A stretch of DNA of 64,000 nt from Atopsyche davidsoni (taxonomy: Eukaryota > Arthropoda > Insecta > Trichoptera > Hydrobiosidae), in assembly GCA_022113835.1 (NCBI GenBank), contig JAILWY010000020.1, forward strand, positions 4,898,001-4,962,000, written 5' to 3'. Shown piece after piece: positions 49,257 through 60,949 of this stretch. The position numbers were made by a program, and so were the translations under genes. Below the pieces are notes generated by a model. It was not told the DNA's origin. It was given only the letters and a program-made list of their open reading frames with translations, and searched no databases. Position 1 is the stretch's first letter. Each line of letters begins with the position of its first letter.

Positions 49257-50224
49257 AAACATATAAATTGTGAAATATTTTATATAAGAAATTCAGTTCA
49301 AAACTCTTTCATATGCTTATTATAAAACATGGATTATTTGAATGATTACAAATACATCCAATAACGTGTATATATCGGCCGTGATTCTCAAAATACATTG
49401 CTTATATTTTACGTAAATTTTTTAAATAAAAGTTTTCCCGTGAAGTGGTAATTAATAACAAGTCCAATTCTGCCCTGGGAAAACGGAAGTTCCCCAGTTC
49501 CAGGCCTCTTCAGTTCCAAGTCTCTTCAGTTCTAAGTCTCGAGTTATTAATGAGGAGGTCAATGCTTGCAACTTCTCCGAGCACTTCTGTGAACATGCGC
49601 CGCGCTCGATTCACTGCCCGATGCAGTAGAGGATGGTCACAAGAACCGAAAACTGCATCGCAGTGAAATGGATATCATTCAGCATCACAGGGCAACACTA
49701 TTGACTCTCGCAGAGGAACTATAAATAAATATGTATACTAATAGTAGAGACGGACATATTCGATTAAATATTACTCGATTAAAACAATATTTTGATAGTC
49801 AAAGGCAAAAAATAATTTTGGTTTATTAAATATCGTATTTATTAATAATTTGGTCTAAATTTTTAGTCACTACTTAAAAATAGTATTGCGACATAATTTA
49901 CTTGTTTAGGTGATCAAATATAAATCAAATACAATTTTTTTACAATTTCAATTAAAAAAAATACAGCGTGTTGATGCGATATATTTAAAAAAAATAATCG
50001 ATTGTATGAAACACTTTACTATTTATAACATATTGCAGTTTTCGAGTTGAGCGATACATCGACCGGATCGATTCATTGCAAGCGATCGCACTCGATCACG
50101 CGATATATATTTATGTTTATAAATATATAAAAAAATATATATAAATAAATATAAATATCGATTGTTCCCAGCAAAGAGGACGCGAAGCAAACCGAGCATT
50201 CAAAGAGGGACTTAGCAGTAAGTC

Positions 50225-50362
50225 TTCCAGGGCAGGGGGGCCCTCGCTCGCAACAGGTCGGGGGGCCAATCCGCTTATGGGCCCCCTTCGAAGGCTGTGC
50301 CCCCCCCCACCCTAAAGACCCCCCATAAACCTCCCCCCCACCCCCCGACCCCCACCCCATCG
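50225..50362 (-). repeat. C-rich tract (G-rich on minus strand)
   Basis: Multiple runs of five to nine C give G-quadruplex potential on the minus strand. The Gly-rich frame read there is a composition effect. Confidence 0.6.
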
Positions 50363-50479
50363 CTTACACGCGGAAACACAAAATAACAAAACATCAACCC
50401 TATCGGAAAAACACTTTTTTCACCACTTTTATAGCTCGTGGTAAAAAATCAATAAAATCGAATCGATGGATGATGATTG

Positions 50480-50545
50480 AATTTCTTCTTCTTCACCAAG
50501 TGCGTCTCTTCGGGTTGGCGATCACCTCAATGAGCATATATGCGA
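50480..50545 (-). mobile_element. Short RTE-like 3' fragment
   Basis: ATTTCTTCTTCTTCACCAAG then GGCGATCACCTCAATGAGCA, the reversed tail of the family. The MITE at 50575 follows immediately. Confidence 0.5.
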
Positions 50546-50574
50546 AATAATAGCCTCCCCGCCTCGACAAGGTA

Positions 50575-50783
50575 CAGGGTTAAGCAGGGAGGTATGGATG
50601 AGTTGATCGGGGCAAAACGCAAAGTGGAGATAACCTCGGTGGATAAAGAGTGAGTATCTGCTCGTCAAGGAGATTTTTGTAATGGCAACATTAAGGTTAC
50701 ACATTGAAAAAAAAAATCAAGTTTCGTTAATAAAAGTGTGTTACTGTTATTTCAAATCATCCATACCTCCCTGCTTAACCCTG
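50575..50783 (+). mobile_element. MITE, copy 2 (TA target site)
   Basis: Terminal inverted repeats CAGGGTTAAGCAGGGAGGTA and TACCTCCCTGCTTAACCCTG are perfect over at least 20 bases, and TA lies directly outside both ends. This fits a Tc1/mariner-type non-autonomous element of 209 bases. Its partner is at 24476-24685. Confidence 0.88.
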
Positions 50784-51491
50784 TATTTCCAGAGCACATC
50801 GGAATATACAAAATAAAATGTTTTATAAAATTAAAATATACAATCGATAATTCTTTGCAAATAAAACGCAAAAATTAAAAAATAATTCTAATCGATTATT
50901 TTATCGAATTAATCGATCATCAAAACAAGTAAACTACATCTGAAATTATTTTAATTTAATTTAAATACCACAGTAAAAAATGCTTGAAATCGATCAATCG
51001 AATCGGTTGTAAACAAAACACATTAAGTGTATATCGTAGCTATCGATTGCTTGGACATTAAAACGACTATCAGAAGCTTTTTCAAAGAGCTATCACTTTT
51101 CTCAAACCGATTAGCATTTAATTATAATTATTTTACGAAAATCTTGCATCGGTCCTAAATTGGATAATCGATCATTTTTTTAACAATTATTTGATAATGA
51201 AAATCCTTGATATATATATAATATATTTTTCAATATATATTTATATATAAATATATATATATAATATATATTTCCAGGTACGTTCTTTGCTTGCAACAGG
51301 TCGACCAGCAAATCCCTTCTTGTCTGTGTCGATTATATTCCTTCCATAAGAGGGGGGACGCCAAAAGCTTTACGTCTTCTCGATGGGGTGACCAGACATT
51401 GCGATTTTAGGGGACGCAGATATATCATTAATATTTTTTTGCTTGCTATAAATAAATTCATCATCATGCAATTATCATCATACAGAGAAGC

Positions 51492-51530
51492 TTCCTGATA
51501 ACGGCAACAGTTTCTGGTCCGAAACGTTGG
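51492..51530 (+). ncRNA. Hammerhead-like core (family 1)
   Basis: CCTGATAACGGCAACAG, TTTCTGGTCC, then GAAACGTTGG. An AATAAA follows about 50 bases later. Stem II is not well paired in this copy. Confidence 0.3.
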
Positions 51531-51974
51531 AGTATTGGAAAAAGAGATTAGCGGTTCTTGTCGTTTTTACGGGAATAAATATAAATATAAATTTAAGATA
51601 AACAAACATATTTATTTTGAGATGAATATGATTTAAATATATAAACTATAATATGTTTATTAAATGGGTGAGACTGACGTCATGTAAGGTTATATTTTTT
51701 TAAATTAAATATTAATTAAATTATTTTATGGTCACCCTACACAAGCTTCCTGTTCCATACATCTTCACTCTAAGCATCAGAGACCGCCACGTAAACAGAA
51801 TGTATGTGAATAAAAGAACCTTCTTTTATTAGATAAGAGAAAGCAAAACGCTTCAGCGCAGTTTTGTGTTGCTACATTATATACACGCTACATAAAAAAA
51901 CCTATACAGTATTATTAAAACACATGTAGCAACAAAATATACTGTTCTGAATACACTGAACTGACTATACTCCT

Positions 51975-52085
51975 GACTTCCGTAAATTCCGCATCCATGT
52001 TAGTCTCCCTCTTCCGATGCCCATTTTTCATCAGATTTCCGCTGGAAAACCTGCATAAGGCCATATTTATTGTGATCGATGTAAT
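51975..52085 (-). mobile_element. RTE-like 3' fragment
   Basis: AATTCCGCATCCATGTTAGT, CTCTTCCGATGCCCATTTTT and GCTGGAAAACCTGCATAAGG correspond to the region covered by 37070-37135. Confidence 0.6.
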
Positions 52086-52089
52086 CGTG

Positions 52090-55000
52090 AAACGACGAGA
52101 AATACTAAATTCCAGTCACATATTAATCTAGCAAAAACTGGGTAGTCTGGATACAAACTTGCATAAAACGATTAAATTTTTTAATAACACGTGGAATAAA
52201 AGCCTTATAAACGTACATTTAATGTTTTTTTATCGATAAACCGTAAGCGTGAGACATCTTTTTCCTGATAAATCGAGTTAGGAGCCCGAAAGTTTCTCCA
52301 TGGGAAAGTTAGGGTTAGGGTGGGGGTAGCTTGCCTGTAAGAAAAGTATCCCTTTATTTATATATTTGGAATTGTCTTCTCTAAGGGTGGAGAACACACC
52401 TTCAACCTATCTTATATAAATAAAAAAAACCAATAGCCTAATGTCTAGGAGAGTACGACAAAAACTTCAAAAATGAGAATTTATAAACACTTGCTATCTA
52501 AAAAAAAAGTGTTTACAAGACATATTTTATTTTTTAAATATTTATTAAATATATGTTGTATTTTATAAATTAAATTTAGTTATTGTAGTAAAATATATAT
52601 TTATTAAAATTTAATACAATTATAAATAAGGTGTAATAAATGACGGTTTAAATTTAAGTTTTTTTAGGCTCTATATTTTTTTAATATATATATAAGCAAA
52701 AATGCAAAAAATGAACTTTTATATTTGAAATTAAAAAAAAACTTTAAATCGGTTTAATTTACGTGATAAATGACCTTATATAATAGAGACACGCAGAGCT
52801 CTTTCGCCATGCAGAGGCGATGCCCAATAGACAAGACAGTTGCACACTTTTTTCCTCACAACAAGTAAAGTTTTTTCAATATGCGAGCACGTAAAGTGTT
52901 AAATTTAATTAAAAATCAACTCACCAATTAATAAATCGCAATCCCACATTTTACGCCGTCTCTGGAATTCTTTAAATCAACGAAAATTTTTAATAAAACA
53001 CTTCGTAGTGACCAAATGGCGTTTTGACAGCGACGCAAGGAAAAAATAAAAAAGAATATGATAATAACTAAATATAATAATAAAATAATCTATAATTCTT
53101 TTAAACACTAAAATATAAAATATGTAAACAATAAAACAACCCAAACTATATTATAATTAATAATTAATTCACTAAACAAACGAGTATTTCACAACTCGCA
53201 CACGCGCCATTGCACAAATAATTTACACTGAAGTTGCCAGTTAAAAAAAAAGTAAGCAATAATTAGTAATTACTTGAAAAAAAAAAAAAAAATTGATAAG
53301 CTATACGTAATTTCTTCTTCCCTGAACACTGCCGTATATTCCGCATCCACGTTAGTCTCCTCCTTCTTTTACAGCAGGCTGTATTTATTACTATTATCTG
53401 ATACTATATTCAATTTTTCAATCATTACAGTTTGTTACGAAGCAAGAAAATGTGTTTTGAAAATTGTATGGCTGGATAGTATAGCAGCCCGTTGTGCTTA
53501 CTCAAAACGATTTCTCGATAATTTTCATAATAAAATGTTAAATTTGAATGACATCGCTGATATGATGCATCCTTGTTTGACCCCCTTACATATTTCCACG
53601 TTCGTTTTGCTCAATAATGCTATTTGGCATATAAATAATATAATAATCGAATATAAATAAACTAGTCTTCTTAAGTAAACCACGAATACTAAGTAGACGA
53701 GATGCTCAACAACCTTTTTTGAAGAGAGGCACATGGAGAAGAAGAAAATCACATATTGCTGATATCAAATATAAAAAAATTTAGATTTTTTTTTTAATAT
53801 TATAATATACTTTATATTTTAGCAATTTTTTTTTTAACTTCTGGCATTCCCATCGCTTGTTTTCCGATGGCGTTTTTGTTATTTCTTGTGACAATACGAA
53901 CTCTTGCAATTTACACCGTCGAGTCGCCATTGCGACGCAGCAATAGCAAAAAATACGCTGAGACTTTTTTTAATCGCAATTGTTAGTCTCCAATAGTGAT
54001 GACTCTAATAATGTGTGAAAACTTTGATTACTTACTGTGAGTGATATTTGATATGTGTGAAAGTGAAATTTACTTGCTGCGGGTGAAATTAAACACAAAT
54101 AATTTTTTTTTTTGATAGACTTATTAACAGAACGTGTTTTTTTTTCCTTGTAACAATTTGTATTGCAATAATAAAATTGTGAAGACGACACGTTTAAATT
54201 TTTTTACAGTGCATCTCGTAATCATTTCATATCATTTCATGCGAAAACGTCTATGAGTGACATTTAATCTGTGAATATAATTAAATTATAGTTTTAATAC
54301 TTAAAAATTATTAAATGTTATTAAAATGAGGAAATTTAAATGTTATGGATTAAAAATTAAGCTGCGCTTATAACGTGTTTCTGAAAGACATAAGTTTTAT
54401 AAAAAAATATTCAGAAAAAACAGCCTTATGAGACATAGTTTTGCTAGCTAAAATATGTAAAAATGTCTCCATGTTTCTTGTGTAAATGCCGGAGACGTTT
54501 CAAGCATTACATAACACAATAACAAGCTCTTAAAAACGTAATTCTATACATGCAGTGTACGTATCAAGTAAGTTCATTGTAATTATTTAATTTTCTGCAT
54601 AAGGTATAATATATTATTTGTAGGTTATGAAAATCCAAATACCTGCAAGTTCTTGATTGAACAGATGATCAGAGAGATAAATGTGAAGTACTTTAAAAAG
54701 GGGAAACCGTGACTTGGTATTCCTCGCACGTCCGAGACGCTGTGGGAAAGCTTTTAGTTTCGTATTTAAATGAGGAGGTGTTGAGATAGGAGATCCCTCA
54801 CTTGCGACACCCCCTTAGCTGTCCATATTTGTTAGAATATTATGTTGTATACACAATAAATATTAGAGGTAGGGGTGTGGTGCGTCCTTCGATGATAGCC
54901 ACCCGTCGAAGAAAGCACAACAAGCACGTCCATACGAAAAATGCGGATTTACTGTATTCAAAAATAATCTAGATGAAGGCTGAATGCGGCGTAAATACGG

Positions 55001-55190
55001 ATCGGATCGAAATCTCGTGTAAAAATATATTTGAAAGGTGTTTTCAGGCTTGCGGGGGTGTCGCTAACCGGAAGGGGTGGGCGGACGTGACGTCACGGCC
55101 GGTGTCACTACAAAGGGCGCCCCGGGAGCGTAAATAAGGAAATGGCTAAAAAGCCGCATTGTCCGAGCGAGTGGACGTCAAACTTCAGTA
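52090..55190. other. Gene-poor AT-rich DNA
   Basis: Contains short RTE-like landmarks at 53335-53375 (minus) and 53700-53745 (plus). An open frame at 53274-53660 has no recognised family. A GC-richer patch at 55030-55130 has one TGACGTCA (55088-55095). No gene can be supported. Confidence 0.4.
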
Positions 55191-55460
55191 TTGTTTAATT
55201 AATATGATGGCCCAGCCCTCGCTTCCATCCCCTTCTTGTCAATTCTTTTCTGATCAAAGCTGTCACTTAACCTAACCTAAGCTTGCATACTACTGGAAGT
55301 CCGGGACGCTTCGTAGTACGTAAAGAATATAAAGGTAGCTCTTCTTTATAAAGCTATATGTATCAGGGAGTATCATATTTTATATCAAGGGCCATGACTT
55401 TAGTACTGACCATGATGTCCAGGAAGACTTCCAGTTTTGCTGAGAAACTTTGCGGAGTGA

Positions 55461-55657
55461 TGTGCGCACACCATCAAGGACCATACACCCTCGCATCCTT
55501 GCCATGAAAGACTCAAAAAAACTGTCCAAGAGTAGCCGCCAGACTCAAACCTAAACCTGGGCCTCAAAAGGTGAGGAGACAAGGAAATAATTATGCCCCA
55601 TGCTAGCTGTCGTGCACACCATCAAAGACCATAGACCCTCGTTTTGAAAGACCTCAG
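55461..55657 (+). repeat. Direct repeat of about 50 bases, 147 bases apart
   Basis: ACACCATCAAGGACCATACA..CCTCG and ACACCATCAAAGACCATAGA..CCTCG, each followed by a GAAAGAC block. Confidence 0.6.
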
Positions 55658-56220
55658 TCTAGACTGCGATGTCCATGATTACTGGTCATCTGCAGTCCAG
55701 GTCACTCAACCGCATAGCCTTTTACTGCCCCCTGGTTTCTTCGCTATCCAATTGCATTATCAATAACACAATTAATATTATTTTATGGCGTGCGACCCAT
55801 AAATGTTGAGAGCCACAGCCGCGTTTCGTGATTGGCTGTTCAGTAACTTCGTTAGGCAGTTTGCCTGCGCTTCTCAAACCATGGGGGTCCGGTAATTACC
55901 AATTTGCTTGAAGACAGACTGCGTTGTATGGGAGTACAGAAATAATTAACGCGCGCGGGCGTATAACGATCCACATCAATTTTCAAAATGAGTCATACAA
56001 TACAAAATAAATTTTACAAAATATACTCATACAAATATATTGAAAAGAAAAAACAATCAAATGCATCTGTGAATATTTGAATATATAAATTACCTGTAGG
56101 GATGATAAATTCGGATTCATTAAATATTCAATAATAACGATTAGTAATGTCTTATATCATCGTCTATTATTTCCAAAGGCCCCAGTGAATTTATAGGTTT
56201 TAAGGTGTTTCTACCCGCTA

Positions 56221-56255
56221 CGTTTCGGTCCCGGTGGTGGGACCATCTTCAGGGA
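56221..56255 (-). ncRNA. Hammerhead-like core, best copy (family 1)
   Basis: The minus strand reads TCCCTGAAGATGGTCCCACC then ACCGGGACCGAAACG. The CTGAAGA box fits CUGANGA, GGTCCC/GGGACC forms a perfect 6-bp stem II (with one extra T before it), and GAAAC follows. Stem I, stem III and the cleavage site are not clear. Confidence 0.4.
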
Positions 56256-56489
56256 TTTTGTTTGCGCATCATCACCCGTTAATTGTCCGCGCGCGTCACA
56301 TTTCAAAAATATTGTTTGGTTGAGTGATTGCTTATTGAGTTTAAAGGGAAGACGATTTTATTGATTTAAAGTAATTTGCTGGGAAAATATAAATATAAAA
56401 GCGCTCCATCAAGGGGACGCCCCTAAAATAACAAACACGATCATGTCTGGTTTCATTAGTAGTACTCCATGTTTAAATTACGCACACGA

Positions 56490-56790
56490 ATAGCCAATTG
56501 GCTGGGAGACTACGAGAACCATCTGCTCGTGAGTACTATCGCCTTTCAAGAGCTTCTTTGGAGTGAAGTCTGAACCTGAAACCCTCGAAGGAACTCACAT
56601 ACTACATTTTACGTAATCTCTTAGCCAATCGGCTACTCATATGCATCGTTTAAGTTTGAAGAATTGCATGATCTGTTCACGAGTACTTTTGACTTTCAAG
56701 TCTAAACAGAGCAAAAAGTAATCACAAATAAAAATGTTTGTAATCTACTAGCCAAATGGCTAGTCATATGCATTGTTTGAACTTCGAGTA
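56490..56790 (+). repeat. Three imperfect copies of a TAGCCAAT-GGCT motif
   Basis: TAGCCAATTGGCTGGGAGAC, TAGCCAATCGGCTACTCATA and TAGCCAAATGGCTAGTCATA recur with similar context. A related piece is at 38347. Confidence 0.5.
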
Positions 56791-56957
56791 TTACAAATTA
56801 TATCAGCTTGCCGTGAAGCTTAAAGTTTTGGCTGTACATTGCCGTGGATTGGCGTGATTGTGCAGGGCTTCCCGTGAGCGAGTAGAGCCCAAAAGGCCAG
56901 CCATATATGTTATTTTTGTTTAATGTATATGTATTCAGTTGTTGGTTGTTGTTCCAG

Positions 56958-57125
56958 GATGCTGGGCGGCGTGGGCGGCAGACACGCGGCGCGGGGGAGG
57001 CGCGGGTCCTCGCCGCCCTCCCCGCGCGCCCCCCGCGCCCCTCCCCGCCGGCGCAGGGCCGTGACCACCTCCGACCACAAGTCCTGCGCCCTCATCCAGA
57101 CGCGCCTAAAGCTGGGGGACATCAT
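56958..57125 (+). CDS. Candidate protein-coding exon of an unidentified gene
   Basis: The acceptor GTTGTTGTTCCAG and donor GTGAGTCA bound a 168-base GC-rich exon. Its open frame begins with an ATG at base 2 and reads MLGGVGGRHAARGRRGSS, a Pro/Arg-rich stretch, then VTTSDHKSCALIQTRLKLGD and I/M across the junction. The second half looks like conserved protein and not composition noise. It may be a first coding exon, since the ATG directly follows the acceptor. I do not recognise the family. Flanking introns would be long on both sides. Confidence 0.5.
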
Positions 57126-57191
57126 GTGAGTCATCATCATCCATAACCTAGCCCAACCACCCCAGTACTCGGGGAGCCCGGCTACCTAACC

Positions 57192-57413
57192 TAACCCAAA
57201 CTATTTGCACCCAAGAGCACATTCTATTTATAGTTGGTCAATAAAGTAGTAAATAATAGTATTAAATTATAATATTTATAATTTAATATTTATTTTTTCA
57301 TAACATTTTGTTGTAAACTTAAATATTTTTTATCGCGGTCGCACAGCGGCGGGCACACGTAAAACAGTCGACGGGCGCAAAGGTGCCTGCGGGCATAGGG
57401 CTTGGGGACCACT
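57192..57413. mobile_element. hAT-type MITE
   Basis: The right end, in complement, is CAGTGGTCCCCAAGCCC, followed by CGCAGGCACC. The left part, CCCAAACTATTTGCACCC then AAGAGCACATTC, matches the 12431 remnant (GTACCCAAGAGCACATTAC). The left-most bases are lost. Confidence 0.6.
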
Positions 57414-57465
57414 GTCCTAGCCCATTGGTCTAGTCAAGTAGTCGGCGAGGCCCTTAACCATGCAT

Positions 57466-57682
57466 CAGGGGGCTGACACCTTTGATGGGTTCATTTTCGA
57501 GTTTTTTCTAATACTAAAATAAATTTATTGGAAATAAAACAATTTTATCTATTGAAAAAAGAATGTATCTAAGGTTTGGCATTTAAATTCTTTTCATTAG
57601 TGCAGTAGATTTATCGCAAAATATTTTCTAAAATTATCAAAAAAAAACTCGAAAATGAACTCATAAAAGGTCTCAACCCCTT
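57466..57682. mobile_element. Inverted-repeat element with 40-bp arms
   Basis: The left arm contains GTTCATTTTCGAGTTTTTTC and the right arm its mirror, AAAAACTCGAAAATGAACTC, extending to CCTTTGAT / ATAAAAGG and the CCCC ends. It encloses about 130 AT-rich bases. Confidence 0.75.
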
Positions 57683-57919
57683 CAAAAAATTAGATAAAAA
57701 CAGTTACTGCCATCTATCAAAAAGGTGTATAACTTAAATATCATAATATCTTGGACACAAACCGAATTTCTTCTTCCGGAAAATATGAAATGATTTTTTC
57801 ACCAAGCTTCAATTTTTCATCGCTAGATGGCAGGAACGTACTAAATTCTCGTGAAAATCTTTTCCAAACGCGAACAAAGAAATTAAACCAAGAAAACACT
57901 TGTGATTATTTCTTTAATG

Positions 57920-58030
57920 CCACTGTCGGATATTTCCGCAGTAATGTATTATGGGTGTTGAAGTATTCCTGGGCCGCGTTCGGCTGGAACTCGATGACCC
58001 CATTCTGGAGTGTCTCTCGTTGTTGAGATC
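57920..58030 (-). other. Short coding-like block
   Basis: A minus-strand frame reads TLQNGVIEFQPNAAQEYFNT, then HNTLLRKYPTVALKK and stop. GC content and amino-acid mix stand out from the flanks. It is too short to classify, and could be a last exon or a retroelement remnant. Confidence 0.25.
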
Positions 58031-58059
58031 AACCCAACCGTGAAATGTCACGAATCAAA

Positions 58060-59330
58060 AAAATCAATAAAATAACAGAAACAAACGGATTAATCGTGCG
58101 ACCCGCCGACTCGAAAGGCTCGAACACCTTGCTGACCCAATATTTACTCACTAAATGTTATAACACGCCAGTGCGCTGCGGAAAAACCAGTCATACGAAG
58201 AATAATATTTTTGAAAACCGCTGCATAAAAAATGCTGCATTATTTTTTTTTTAAATACACACTTTAGAACATGCAGTGCTTTCTTTTTTTTAATGCATAT
58301 TATAATCATCAACATTTCGTAAATGTTCAAAACTACATCTTTTATTAAAAAAAATATAAATATATACATAAAATAAATATTTTTATCAACACTTAGAACA
58401 TGCTACAGGACGTCAAATAAATTGCAGTTGGTTGCGAAAATGTCAATGTCGTCAGGCAAGCAATACGACAGAGCTCTTAGAAATTACTGTTAGCGATGCG
58501 AAAATATCAAAGAAGATCCCTTATTGTATAAATAGACGTTTGTTTTTGATGAATTATTAATTACAAATTTTTATATGTTATTAAAAATATTTTATGTATT
58601 CATTGAGATGTTTCTCATGATTTGATTATTTAAAAATATTTTTATGCGTAAGTACTTTATATCGAATGAATTGATATCTTACAATCGGTTTCTCAAAGGT
58701 TGATCAACAGATCAATAACTGACTGGACCTGTATTTCTTTTGTGTTTTAATAATTTACGGCAGCTCTGTTTATATGAATGATGAGTGGATGAGCCAATCG
58801 AGGCTGCCATGAATGTGTACGCGAAATTCTACGAATTCCATTTCTTTATTATTCCACAGTCAATCGAAATTCCAACAAAATCTATAAATACATGAGATGT
58901 TTTAGGAATCCACATGACGTTTGTATTCATGAACTCAACGCAACATTTGTATTTCCCAGTAATAAAAAAATGGATGTGCAAGTAAATAAATACAACGAAA
59001 ATTTCATACAAACAATTTATTATCACAAGTTGTTTTTTTACATAAAATTTCATATAATCATACAATAAACGGATTTTAACATTAAATGATACTAAGATTT
59101 TGCACTTTTAGCTTCAATACACTCCAGTCATAACACAGGGTAATATTATTATTATTTTTTATTGTAAAAAAAAACAACATGCCCGCACTAATAATTTTTA
59201 ATCTTTATTATTGTATTGAATAAAAACAGAGACAAAAAAAACAATTAAATTGTTGATCACAGAGATTGTCTATACTGTCTTCACATGCGAGTCCGTTGCT
59301 ATTTTTTTTTTGAACGAATAACTATTTTCC
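58060..59330. other. AT-rich non-coding DNA
   Basis: No supported gene or distinct repeat was seen. Confidence 0.45.
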
Positions 59331-59340
59331 GTGCGCGGGT

Positions 59341-59690
59341 TTAGTATTTAGCGGTGGGCGGTCTCAACGGGGGCTCCGCGGCGCGAGCGGGCGTCCGCGG
59401 GGCTCGGCGCCCGCCACGGTCTGGGGCACGGCGCGGCGGGGGACGCGGCCCGCCGGCGCGCGTATTGATCGGGGCGCGGGGCGGAGAGGGGGGGGGGAGT
59501 ATTGGGGGGGGGGGTAGAGTGGGGGGGAGTGGGGGGCTGGTGGAGTGGGGGTCTGCCGGGAAGTGCAGTGCGGGAAACCCGAGCGGCCGCCCGGCGCCGC
59601 GCCGAGTCGCCGACCGAAGGAAATCGGAAAAAGCACTGCGCCCCAGGGCCGGACTCGCTGCACTTATACTAGAAATGTAGCCCGTCATAA
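59341..59690 (-). other. GC-rich island; possible proline-rich terminal exon on the minus strand
   Basis: A CpG-dense block of about 330 bases in AT-rich DNA. On the minus strand a possible acceptor (GGGCTACATTTCTAG, about 59676-59690) opens a frame reading SAASPALGRSAFSDFLRSAT, then a Pro-rich stretch, ending PPLRPPTAKY and stop at 59341. Other frames are open too because of composition. The plus strand has very long G runs (59490-59540). A CpG-island promoter or exon and a simple GC repeat are both possible. Confidence 0.3.
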
Positions 59691-59749
59691 AATGACGTAT
59701 TCGATGAACGATGCAATAGTGTGTGAACATATGTTTGGCTGACAATCAG

Positions 59750-60380
59750 ATGAATATTTGATTTCATTTTGTACACATATATTTTGAATGACCGGATATT
59801 AATTTCGAGCCATTCTAGGAAATATCACATTTTGTGTCACAAACAACGAATCACATTCACTGCACTGTTCTTTACTAGATGCAGTCTTTATCACGTTCAA
59901 TTGTGCTATTCTTTTTTTAATTACGTTTGCTGTGCTTAGACGGTGTTATTTTTTTTAGGAGGCATTTTAAGTTATTAATGATGTGATTGATAATTTCTAA
60001 TGCAACTAAAAAATATAATTGGAACTTGTGTCAAGCTGACATAAACTGGAAATTTTTTAGAAGCTTCATATTATGTTTTTTTTGTAAAAATTCTAAATTT
60101 GAAATTCTCGCTGTGAACAACAGAATCATATAATTCGTACGTAAAGCATATTTGATAGTTTTATTTAATTAGTTTATGAATGAAAATATTATCTTATCGT
60201 CTTGAAATTCGGCACATATACGCGGAAAAACTTACTTAACTTACGTGCAAAAAATCAGCGTTGTATCTTTTAAGATATTCTATAGAGAACCAAAAAATGA
60301 AATATACACACACATTATGGCTATTATTATAGTAGTTATACAATAATATATATTTATAAAAATATATAAATATATATAGT
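59750..60380. other. AT-rich non-coding DNA
   Basis: Nothing recognised. Confidence 0.45.
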
Positions 60381-60384
60381 ATGT

Positions 60385-60830
60385 ATATTTGTGTGATTTC
60401 TCCGTTGGCATCGTCAAGCTGAGTGGCAGTCTAGATCGCGGGAAGTTGGAGAAATCGGCCACCGGTATAATGATCTGTGTGGAAAAGTCACAAAAGTATT
60501 TTATTTAAAATATTAAAATGCAATTACTCCAAATGCTCTCATATGTGCAAATATATTTATATATATTTGTGCATAATTATGCATGTATACAAAAATATAT
60601 TGAAATATGTTATATATATAAATATATGTATATGATATTATATATATATAATATATGTTATAAATAGCAGTCAATATGTTTGATAGAGAGTACATGGTGA
60701 AATTTCATTTTGATATTTTAAATAAATTACTTGATAGTAGTAACTCAGATTGATAATGCCAACGCAAAGGGTTGGCGAAACCGGTCACCAATAAAATTAA
60801 AATATCAAAAAATTACGTACTTTATTTATA
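60385..60830. repeat. Inverted pair of the GCCAAC..GTTGGCGAAAC repeat family
   Basis: AAGTATTTTATTTAAAATAT (60490s) is mirrored by ATATTTTAAATAAATTACTT (60713-60732), and the outer parts of both arms contain TTGGCAT-type and GAAA-type blocks. The right arm holds a complete core at 60749-60782 (TTGATAAT, GCCAAC-loop-GTTGGC, GAAACCGGTC). The left arm is more decayed. AATAAAATT follows the core. Confidence 0.55.
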
Positions 60831-60949
60831 AGTGTACATTTATAAATAAACACACTAACACATTACCATATAAATACATATACACATACATGCGTATACT
60901 ATTTAGTATTGAAATTTATATTAATCATTTAAAAACGAACAATGTATAA

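Noticed and set aside
50073..50360. Gly-rich minus-strand frame
   Set aside because: Composition effect of a C-rich tract; no splice sites or family.
52300..52330. GTTAGGGTTAGGGTGGGGG as telomeric repeat
   Set aside because: Only two TTAGGG-like units, which is within chance and not the arthropod TTAGG motif.
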